Assembly: GCA_035711465.1 (NCBI GenBank)
Contig: DASTCC010000592.1
Span: 1 to 10,097 of the forward strand
Direction of reading: 5' to 3'
Source of the DNA: DASTCC01 sp035711465
GTDB lineage: Bacteria > Acidobacteriota > Vicinamibacteria > Vicinamibacterales > SCN-69-37
Length of the DNA stretch: 10,097 nucleotides
The position numbers and the translations under genes are program-made. The notes beneath the pieces were generated by a model. The model saw nothing but the letters and a program-made list of their open reading frames with translations. It ran no database searches and was not told the origin of the DNA. Positions 1 through 5,104 of this stretch are shown piece after piece; position 1 is the first letter of the stretch, and each line of letters starts with the position of its first letter.

Positions 1-73
1 ACCGGCTGCCGGCCGTTGCCCCGCGTCGGGGATTTTCCCGCGGCCTGCAGCCCGTAGCCCGCCGCCAACCAAC
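1..73. repeat. Non-coding left edge with degenerate inverted heptad repeat
   Basis: No gene can be supported here. Positions 37-64 consist of four consecutive 7-bp units (CCCGCGG, CCTGCAG, CCCGTAG, CCCGCCG), which are the reverse-strand form of the CTGCGGG-like heptads seen in the other spacers of this window. To their left lies a small hairpin, CCCCG (19-23), loop CGT, CGGGG (27-31), followed by ATTTT. It could be a weak intrinsic terminator for a gene to the left of the window, but the stem is only 5 bp. The first 18 bases may be a worn forward-orientation heptad arm. The heptad units are seen directly; the link to the other arrays rests on their shared 7-bp period and base pattern. Confidence 0.6.
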
Positions 74-112
74 TGTACGCAATCTACGTATAATGTACGC
101 ATCATGCGTACA
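74..112 (+). promoter_or_regulatory. Promoter and tandem palindromic operator of the first PadR gene
   Basis: A perfect -10 hexamer TATAAT lies at 89-94; no convincing -35 is visible 16-18 bp upstream. A perfect inverted repeat, TGTACGCA at 94-101 and TGCGTACA at 105-112 with a 3-nt spacer, overlaps the last base of the -10, the predicted start point and the ATG at 104. A second, imperfect copy, TGTACGCA at 74-81 and TACGTATA at 85-92 (second arm 6 of 8), has the same 3-nt spacer and lies exactly 20 bp upstream, so both sites would sit on the same DNA face. PadR repressors commonly bind ATGT/ACAT-type inverted repeats at their own promoter, so autorepression is inferred. The -10 puts transcription start at about 100-102, leaving almost no 5' leader. 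Confidence 0.75.
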
Positions 113-448
113 ACCCGCGACCCCGGTGCGCTGCGCACCACCGATCTCCTGGTGCTGGTGATTCTCGGTGAGGGCCCGATGCACGGCTACGCGCTCGCGC
201 AGGCGCTCGACGACCGCACCGGCGGGCAGGTGCGGGTGCGGCCGGGCGATCTGTATCGCGTGCTCTATCGCCTGGATCGCGCCGGCTGGCTGGAGGAAGT
301 GCCCGAGGCCGCGCGCCCGTCCGGCGACGAGCGCCGGACCTACTACCGCATCACGCCGCTCGGGCGGCGCGTAGCACGCGAGCAGGCGTCGATGCTCTGG
401 CGCGCCGTCGCGCCGCTCGTCCGGCAGCCCGTCAAAGGAGCGAAATGA
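104..448 (+). CDS. PadR-family transcriptional repressor (cassette 1)
   Basis: A 114-aa protein of typical PadR length. The winged helix-turn-helix covers residues 10-90: an N-terminal helix, the PadR hallmark MHGYAL at 26-31, the recognition segment GDLYRVLYRLDRAGWL at 48-63, then the wing with RRTYYRITPLGR at 78-88. A short C-terminal helix (residues 90-107) probably mediates dimerisation. It is a cytoplasmic DNA-binding protein, and the palindromes at 74-112 are its likely operator. The ATG at 104 has no Shine-Dalgarno site, and the -10 box ends only 9 nt upstream, so a leaderless mRNA is likely. Its TGA overlaps the ATG of the permease downstream. It is clearly more divergent than the second PadR of the window: it lacks the NQGTLYPAL and WGESE segments of the standard acidobacterial form. 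The ligand is unknown. Confidence 0.93.
   Translation: MRTTRDPGALRTTDLLVLVILGEGPMHGYALAQALDDRTGGQVRVRPGDLYRVLYRLDRAGWLEEVPEAARPSGDERRTYYRITPLGRRVAREQASMLWRAVAPLVRQPVKGAK
434..440 (+). promoter_or_regulatory. Shine-Dalgarno site of the first permease, inside the PadR gene
   Basis: AAAGGAG lies within the 3' end of the PadR gene, 4 nt before ATG 445 and 7 nt before ATG 448. Its presence here, against its absence before the PadR gene, marks the permease as an operon-internal cistron. The spacing slightly favours the second ATG, so the permease may start one codon later than annotated. Confidence 0.7.
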
Positions 449-3090
449 TGGCAGCCCGGCGCGACTGGTGGGCGGCGTGGATCACGTTCTGGCTGCGCTG
501 CTATCCGCGCGAGTTCCGGTCGCGGTTCGGCGCCGACCTGGCGGCGCAGTACCCCACGCCCGCCCGCGGGTCCGTGGCGGCGGCGATTCGGGCCGCGCGC
601 GACCTCTGCCGCGGCGGCATCGGCGCGCGAGGCGACGACCGCGCTCGGCGCGGCGGACGCGGCTTCGCCGCAGACACCTTCGCCGAGCTTGCCGCGGCGT
701 GGCGCGGCATCCGGCGCCGGCCGGCGATGTTCGTCGCCGTCGGCGTGACCCTCGCGGTCTCGGCGAGCCTCACGATCGCGGTCTTTGCGATCGCCGACGC
801 CGCCCTGCTCCGGCCGCTGCCGTACCCGAATGACCGTCAGCTCGTCTCCATCGGCAACATCTGGGACGGGTTCCCGCACGCCAGCGTCTCGGTGCCCGAG
901 TACGACGACTACCGGCAGCGCGCGCGTTCGTTTCAATCCACCGCGCTCTACTCGAGCGTGAATCTCAATCTGAGCGCGGCCGGAGGAGTGCCGGAGCGGA
1001 TTCAGGGCACGCGCGTCACCGCATCGTTCTTCGACGTGTTTGCCCTGCCGCCCGAACTTGGCCGCGCCTTCACTGCCGACGAAGTGCGAACCGGCGCCGA
1101 CGTCGCCGTGATCAGCTACGGCCTCTGGATTCGCCGGTTCGGCGGCGACCGCGCCGTCGTCGGTCGCCCGCTTGCGACCGATGCCGGTCCGCGCACCATC
1201 GTCGGCGTGATGCCGGCAGCTTTTCAGTTTCCGTCGCAGGCGGTCGAGGTCTGGCTTCCGGTGCTCGCCACCGAGCGTCCCAATCGCGGCGCGCACACTC
1301 GCTGGATGGTGGCACGTCTCGCCGACGGGGTCAGCGTCGCGCAGGCCGGCAGCGAGATCCGCGAAATCGCGCGAGTCTTGCAGCGCGAGTACCCCGGGAA
1401 CTATCCCGCCGGCAGCGGCTGGAGTGCCGGCGTCAAACCCCTCCGCGACGTGCTCGCGAGCGGCGTCGACGCGGCGCTCTCGATCCTGGGCGTCGCCGTC
1501 ACGGCACTGATGCTGCTGGGCTGTGCGAACGTCGCCGGCCTGCTGATCGCGCGCCACCTGGACGGCCGTCACGAACGGGCGGTGAGCATCGCGCTCGGCG
1601 CGTCGCGGCGGCTTCTGCTGTTGCGGTCGGTGTGCGAAGGTCTGCTCGTCGGCGGCGTCAGCGGCGCGGCCGGCCTGATCGGCGCCGAGTGGCTGTACGG
1701 CGCGCTGCAGCACTGGCTGCCGGATGGCGTGCCGCGGCCCGCCTCGTTGCTGCTCGATGCCCGCGCCCTGACGTTCGCGCTGGGGATGACGTCTGCGGCT
1801 GGCGCACTCGCTGCGCTGGTGAGCGCCCTCCGCGGCGGCGGCGCCGAGACCGTCGATCTGCTCCGCGGCACCCGCAGCGTCACCGACGCCGGCACTCGAC
1901 GGATGCGCACCGCGCTCGCCACCGCGCAGGTCGCTGCCGCCGTGGCGCTGCTCGTCGCCGGCGGCTATGCAGCGCGGAGCTTCGCACGCGTGCTCGCCAC
2001 CGACGTCGGCTTCGTGACCCGCGATGTCGTCACCGCGCGCGTGGCGCTGTCGCCGGTTCGCTATCCGGCGGTGCCGGCGCAGGTCGCGTTCGTCGATCGC
2101 CTCGAGCAGGCGTTGCTTCAGGAACCCGGCGTGACCGCCGTCGGCGCGGTGTCGATCCTGCCGCTCAGCGGATCGACCAACGACTCGACCTTCGCCGTCG
2201 AAGGCCGCGCCCCGTCCGCTGCCGGCCTGCCCAATGCTCAGACCCGAACGGTGAGCGACGGCTACTTCCACGCGCTCGGCATTCCGATGGTGGCGGGCCG
2301 CGCGTTCGACGCCCGCGACACGCTCGACGCACCGCAGGTCGCGATCGTCAGCGCATCACTGGCGCGCCGGTACTGGCCGAACGGCGACGCCGTCGGCCGG
2401 CGGATCAACCGCTACGGCCGGGCCACCGATCGGCCCTGGACGACGGTCGTCGGCATCGTCGGCGACGTGCGACATCTGAACCCGATGCTGGCGCCCGAAC
2501 CGATTCTCTATTACCCGATCCGTCAGTCGCCGGCGGGCTCGCTCGGCCTGGTGGCTCGTCTCGACGCGAACCGCGCCGACCTCGTGACCCGCGGGCCGCG
2601 CGTGCTTGCCGATGCCGTCCGCGCCATCGACCCCGAACAGCCGGTGTGGATGCCGAGGACGATGGAGGAGTGGCGGGCACTGTCGACGGAAGACGCGAAG
2701 CTGACGCTGTCGCTGCTGGCGCTCTTCGGCGGGGTGGCGGTAATCCTCGCGTCGATCGGGATCTTCGGCGTGATCGCGCACGGGGTGGCGCGGCGGCGGC
2801 GCGAGTTCGGCATTCGGCTGGCGCTGGGCGCAGCGCCGGCGCGGCTGATGTTCGACGTCGTCGGCCGCGGGCTCGTGATGGCGGCAGTCGGCGCGGCGCT
2901 CGGTCTCGCCGCCGCGAGCGCGACCGGCGACGCGCTGTCGCCCGTGTTTCCCGACGTCGTCGTGCGCGATCCGTGGGTGTGGCTCGGCGTGATCGGCCTC
3001 GTCGCCGTCATCGCCGTCGCCGCGTCCTTCGTGCCGGCGCGGCGCGCGATGAACGTCTCTCCCGTGGAGACGCTTCGCGGGGATGGGTAG
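445..3090 (+). CDS. ADOP-type duplicated FtsX/MacB-like permease (cassette 1)
   Basis: An 881-aa inner-membrane permease. A cytoplasmic N-terminal prefix (residues 1-90) contains WLRCYPREFRSRFGADL (16-32). It is followed by two copies of the MacB periplasmic core plus FtsX module. Copy 1: membrane segment 95-117, periplasmic domain about 120-340, membrane segments near 346-368, 395-418 and 441-462. Copy 2: membrane segment 490-511, periplasmic domain about 515-750, membrane segments near 755-780, 805-828 and 843-864. The cytoplasmic FtsX signature appears twice, RHERAVSIALGAS (375-387) and RRREFGIRLALGA (784-796). Family hallmarks LRPLPYP (122-128) and VGVMP (253-257) are present. In MacB/LolCE relatives such permeases couple ATP hydrolysis to periplasmic work, but no ATPase gene lies nearby, as is normal for this orphan family. 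The start overlaps the PadR stop as ATGA, implying translational coupling. The substrate is unknown. Confidence 0.93.
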   Translation: MMAARRDWWAAWITFWLRCYPREFRSRFGADLAAQYPTPARGSVAAAIRAARDLCRGGIGARGDDRARRGGRGFAADTFAELAAAWRGIRRRPAMFVAVGVTLAVSASLTIAVFAIADAALLRPLPYPNDRQLVSIGNIWDGFPHASVSVPEYDDYRQRARSFQSTALYSSVNLNLSAAGGVPERIQGTRVTASFFDVFALPPELGRAFTADEVRTGADVAVISYGLWIRRFGGDRAVVGRPLATDAGPRTIVGVMPAAFQFPSQAVEVWLPVLATERPNRGAHTRWMVARLADGVSVAQAGSEIREIARVLQREYPGNYPAGSGWSAGVKPLRDVLASGVDAALSILGVAVTALMLLGCANVAGLLIARHLDGRHERAVSIALGASRRLLLLRSVCEGLLVGGVSGAAGLIGAEWLYGALQHWLPDGVPRPASLLLDARALTFALGMTSAAGALAALVSALRGGGAETVDLLRGTRSVTDAGTRRMRTALATAQVAAAVALLVAGGYAARSFARVLATDVGFVTRDVVTARVALSPVRYPAVPAQVAFVDRLEQALLQEPGVTAVGAVSILPLSGSTNDSTFAVEGRAPSAAGLPNAQTRTVSDGYFHALGIPMVAGRAFDARDTLDAPQVAIVSASLARRYWPNGDAVGRRINRYGRATDRPWTTVVGIVGDVRHLNPMLAPEPILYYPIRQSPAGSLGLVARLDANRADLVTRGPRVLADAVRAIDPEQPVWMPRTMEEWRALSTEDAKLTLSLLALFGGVAVILASIGIFGVIAHGVARRRREFGIRLALGAAPARLMFDVVGRGLVMAAVGAALGLAAASATGDALSPVFPDVVVRDPWVWLGVIGLVAVIAVAASFVPARRAMNVSPVETLRGDG

Positions 3091-3176
3091 CTGGCTGCGG
3101 CCTGCGGCCTACGGTCTGCAGGCAAAAAAAGGGTTTATGCTTCCGCAGCCAGCAGCCCGCGACCAGCAGCCCGCCG
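3091..3176. repeat. Inverted heptad repeats between convergent genes
   Basis: This spacer separates the 3' ends of the permease (+) and the oxidoreductase (-). Four forward heptads occupy 3095-3122 (CTGCGGC, CTGCGGC, CTACGGT, CTGCAGG). Reverse-orientation heptads occupy about 3142-3170. Between them is an AT-richer core with an A7 tract (3124-3130). GCTGGCTGCGG at 3090-3100 is the exact reverse complement of 3143-3153 (11 bp), starting on the last base of the permease stop codon. A smaller hairpin, 3100-3107 with 3116-3123 (one G-U pair, 8-nt loop), lies inside the forward arm. The structure could slow or end transcription from both sides. It is not a canonical intrinsic terminator, because no T tract follows a stem on either strand. 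Confidence 0.7.
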
Positions 3177-4463
3177 TCACTCCTCCACCCTCACCCGTCT
3201 GATCCCGACGGCGATGAACCGCGCCGGCAGGTTGCGAAGTCCTGGCGTGTTCAGGAAGAGGCGCGCGAGTAACGGGAGTCGCGGGGCACCGCCGTCGCGC
3301 GCGGCGCCTGGGGCCAAGGCCGGCATCAGCACGTTGGCTTGATTGAACGCCGCGATGGTCTGGATCATCCGCGTCGGCCATTCACGGCGGCGCTGCACCT
3401 TCGCGAGCAGCTCGACGTCGACGCGTTTTTCGAGCAGCGGACGGGCGAGGAGGTTCGCGGCCTCGACGGCGTCTTCGATCGCGTACTTGATCCCGGCGCC
3501 GGCGGCCGGCGTCATCACATGGGCGGCGTCGCCGATCAGCAGCAGCCCCGGCTTGTACCAACGAGCGCAGCGGCTGAACGCGACCGAGAGCGGCGAGAGC
3601 TGCCGCCAGTCGGTGAGCGCCGCAAGGTGCGGTGACAGGCGCGGGACGCGCGCCGCGATCGACTGCGTCAGCGCCGTGATGCCGGCAGCTTTCAGCTCCT
3701 GATACGAGCCGCTCTGGAAGATGTAAGCAACCTGCCAGTGATCGACGCGATCGATCACGCCGAGGATGAAGCCGTCGCCGCGGTGGACGAGCACGGCCGG
3801 GCGTCCTCGTTCGCCCCTCATGATCGCGAACGGCCGGGCGGCGCCCGCGGCGGTGTCCAGATCGAAAAGCGAGGCATCTTCGGCGCGCCGCGGCAGCCGG
3901 AACCAGAGCAGCTCCATCGGATCCGAGAGCGGCACCGGTTCGAAGCCGGCGAGCTGCCGGACTTTCGAGAAACGCCCGTCGGCGCCGATCGTGAGGTCGG
4001 CGCGGATTTCCTGCATGGCGCCGGTGGCATCCCGATACCGCACGCCGCGGACGGCGCCGTCCTCTTCGATGAGCGCGTCCACCCGCGCGCGCATCGTCAG
4101 CGTGAAGTTCGGATATCTCGCGGCCTCGGCCGCCAGGACTTCGAGAAACCGCTCCTGCGGCACCAGCATGATGTACGGGAACTTCGTCCGCAACCGCCGG
4201 AAGTCGGCGAGCGTCACCAGGCCGTCGTCGGTGACGAGCGACGGCCCGAACCACTTCACGTGCGGCAGCGCATGCAGCCGGTCGGCCAGCCCGATCTGAT
4301 CGAGCACCTCGAGGATGATCGGATGCAGGGTGTCGCCGCGAAACTCCCGCTCGAAATCCGCGTGGGCCTCGAGCAGCGTCACCGGCACACCTCTGCGTGC
4401 CAGCAGCAATGCGAGCATCATCCCGCCCGGGCCGCCGCCGACGACGCAGACGGTTGAGCGCAC
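3177..4463 (-). CDS. FAD-dependent monooxygenase-like oxidoreductase
   Basis: A 428-aa cytoplasmic flavoprotein of the p-hydroxybenzoate hydroxylase/UbiH fold. Residues 5-32 form the N-terminal Rossmann unit: GGGPGG at 9-14 binds the FAD pyrophosphate, and E32 ends the second strand, where it binds the ribose. RGDTLHP (42-48) is the usual segment after the first strands. GADGRFSKVR (160-169) is the DG motif contacting FAD and NAD(P)H. GDAAHVMTPAAGAGIKYAIEDA (from 311) is the GD motif for the FAD ribityl chain. The length is normal. Enzymes of this fold hydroxylate or oxidise aromatic and polyketide-like substrates; the substrate here cannot be told. The start is GTG at 4461-4463: an in-frame TAG (revcomp of 4498-4500) and the position of GGGPGG fix it. 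No Shine-Dalgarno is visible upstream. The gene stands alone, convergent with one permease and divergent from the second PadR. Confidence 0.92.
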   Translation of the reverse strand: MRSTVCVVGGGPGGMMLALLLARRGVPVTLLEAHADFEREFRGDTLHPIILEVLDQIGLADRLHALPHVKWFGPSLVTDDGLVTLADFRRLRTKFPYIMLVPQERFLEVLAAEAARYPNFTLTMRARVDALIEEDGAVRGVRYRDATGAMQEIRADLTIGADGRFSKVRQLAGFEPVPLSDPMELLWFRLPRRAEDASLFDLDTAAGAARPFAIMRGERGRPAVLVHRGDGFILGVIDRVDHWQVAYIFQSGSYQELKAAGITALTQSIAARVPRLSPHLAALTDWRQLSPLSVAFSRCARWYKPGLLLIGDAAHVMTPAAGAGIKYAIEDAVEAANLLARPLLEKRVDVELLAKVQRRREWPTRMIQTIAAFNQANVLMPALAPGAARDGGAPRLPLLARLFLNTPGLRNLPARFIAVGIRRVRVEE

Positions 4464-4478
4464 GGGATATTGTGCAGG

Positions 4479-4587
4479 CTGCGGGCGCGCTGCGGGCTAC
4501 GGCCTCCGGGCTACGGCCTCCGGGCTACGGGCTACGGGCTGCAGGTTGCTGGCTTCTGGCTGCGGGCGGCTGGCTGCTGGCTGCGGC
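4479..4587 (+). repeat. Tandem heptad array, consensus CTGCGGG
   Basis: After one isolated unit (CTGCGGG, 4479-4485) and a 4-nt break, fourteen units run without interruption from 4490 to 4587. They are CTGCGGG, CTACGGC, CTCCGGG, CTACGGC, CTCCGGG, CTACGGG, CTACGGG, CTGCAGG, TTGCTGG, CTTCTGG, CTGCGGG, CGGCTGG, CTGCTGG and CTGCGGC. The phase is kept exactly for 98 bp although the units differ at positions 3, 5 and 7. This resembles the heptanucleotide short tandem repeats (STRR) known from heterocystous cyanobacteria in type, not in sequence. The array begins 16 bp upstream of the oxidoreductase start codon and is not coding. Confidence 0.85.
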
Positions 4588-4644
4588 GGGTTCCGAGATT
4601 CTTCGCTCGACTGACTTCCGCCTGTATCTCTGGATTCCAACCCC

Positions 4645-4716
4645 AGCCCGGAGTCCGCCGCCCGCCGCCCGCGGCCTCCGGCCTGCAGTCGCCGCCGGCC
4701 GCCCGCAGCCCGCAAG
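4645..4716 (-). repeat. Degenerate heptad array in inverted orientation
   Basis: Read on the minus strand from 4716 leftwards, about ten units follow: TTGCGGG, CTGCGGG, CGGCCGG, a 6-nt unit CGGCGA, CTGCAGG, CCGGAGG, CCGCGGG, CGGCGGG, CGGCGGA, CTCCGGG. This mirrors the forward array at 4479-4587, so the spacer has an inverted-repeat layout around a 55-bp unique core. The array ends 3 bp before the -35 element of the following promoter. The unit count is by eye, with one phase shift. Confidence 0.65.
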
Positions 4717-4719
4717 CTG

Positions 4720-4748
4720 TTGACTGCCCACACATCAACGTGTAGTCT
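4720..4748 (+). promoter_or_regulatory. Promoter and candidate operator of the second PadR operon
   Basis: A good -35 hexamer TTGACT lies at 4720-4725, followed after 17 bp by TAGTCT at 4743-4748, a weak -10 (matches at positions 1, 2 and 6). Between them lies a small inverted repeat, ACAC (4730-4733) and GTGT (4740-4743), the kind of site a PadR dimer could occupy to block polymerase. Transcription would start near 4755, within 1-3 nt of the ATG at 4757, so the mRNA would be leaderless. The -35 is convincing; the -10 and operator are tentative. Confidence 0.5.
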
Positions 4749-4756
4749 GCCAACTG

Positions 4757-5104
4757 ATGGCTGCAGACAAAAGGGATGTGCTCTACGGGACGCTCGGGCT
4801 GATGGTGCTGAAGACACTCGAGGCGCTCGGGCCGCAGCATGGGTACCGGCTGGCGCGGCGGATCGAGCAGATCAGCGGCAATCAGCTCGCGCTCAACCAG
4901 GGCACGCTCTATCCGGCGCTGCTGAAGCTCGAAGAGACTGGCTGGATCTCGTCGGCGTGGGGTGAGTCGGAGAGCGGGCGGCGGGTGAAGATCTACACGC
5001 TCACGCGCGCCGGCCGCGCCCAGCTGCGCAAGGAAGAAGCGGCCTGGCAGGAAGCCACCGGCATCGTCGCGCGCTTTTTGAAGATCTCCGAGGACGTGAC
5101 GTGA
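4757..5104 (+). CDS. PadR-family transcriptional repressor, acidobacterial ADOP-associated type (cassette 2)
   Basis: A 115-aa protein that fits the acidobacterial PadR subfamily usually encoded beside ADOP permeases (TIGR03433-type, recognised by eye). KRDVLYGTLGLMVLKTLEALG (5-25) forms the first helices, QHGYRLARRIEQIS (27-40) the HTH, NQGTLYPALLKLEETGWI (47-64) the recognition helix region, and WGESESGRRVKIYTLTRAGR (68-87) the wing. The C-terminal helix 88-108 should form the dimer interface. It probably represses its own operon, including the permease at 5101 and perhaps the hydrolase at 7832. The ATG at 4757 has no Shine-Dalgarno and lies only 8 nt after the candidate -10. Its TGA overlaps the GTG of the permease. 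The inducing ligand is unknown. Confidence 0.95.
   Translation: MAADKRDVLYGTLGLMVLKTLEALGPQHGYRLARRIEQISGNQLALNQGTLYPALLKLEETGWISSAWGESESGRRVKIYTLTRAGRAQLRKEEAAWQEATGIVARFLKISEDVT
5090..5094 (+). promoter_or_regulatory. Shine-Dalgarno site of the second permease, inside the PadR gene
   Basis: GAGGA within the end of the PadR coding sequence lies 6 nt before the GTG at 5101. It supports GTG 5101, and not a later ATG, as the permease start. That start also keeps the N-terminal prefix domain intact. Confidence 0.65.

Larger units (their letters stand above)
4464..4756. other. Divergent 293-bp spacer: heptad array, unique core, inverted array, promoter
   Basis: No gene is supported here. From left to right it holds a forward heptad array (4479-4587), a lower-GC unique core (about 4591-4643), a degenerate reverse-orientation array (about 4645-4716) and the promoter of the second PadR operon (4720-4748). 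Reading frames through the arrays give only low-complexity Gly-Leu-Arg-Ala-Thr-type peptides with a 7-residue period, as expected for a 7-bp repeat read in any frame. On the minus strand, CACAAT (revcomp of 4469-4474) is a weak -10 candidate for the oxidoreductase. It lies 5 nt from the GTG start, again suggesting little or no leader, but this is a 4-of-6 match in a poor context. Confidence 0.7.

Noticed and set aside
343..2271. 642-aa open frame on the minus strand, antisense to the first permease
   Set aside because: It lies wholly against genes with clear family motifs, is rich in Arg, Ala and Gly with no recognisable domain, and is the expected by-product of high third-position GC.
3100..3130. 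Intrinsic terminator from the hairpin 3100-3123 next to the A7 tract
   Set aside because: On the plus strand the hairpin is followed by A, not T; on the minus strand the T7 precedes the hairpin. Neither order fits a canonical terminator.
1632..3272. 546-aa open frame on the plus strand in another frame of the first permease
   Set aside because: Strongly Arg-rich, no motif, runs through the permease stop and into the heptad spacer; a frame shadow.
3738..4457. 239-aa plus-strand frame antisense to the oxidoreductase
   Set aside because: The minus-strand frame carries the full set of FAD motifs; this one has none.
4479..4716. Possible CRISPR array
   Set aside because: Units are 7 bp, directly abutting, with no spacers and no cas genes nearby.
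4397..4817. Short frames through the heptad arrays giving repeats such as GLRATG
   Set aside because: A 7-bp repeat without stops gives a 7-residue peptide period in every frame; composition and lack of initiation signals argue against coding.
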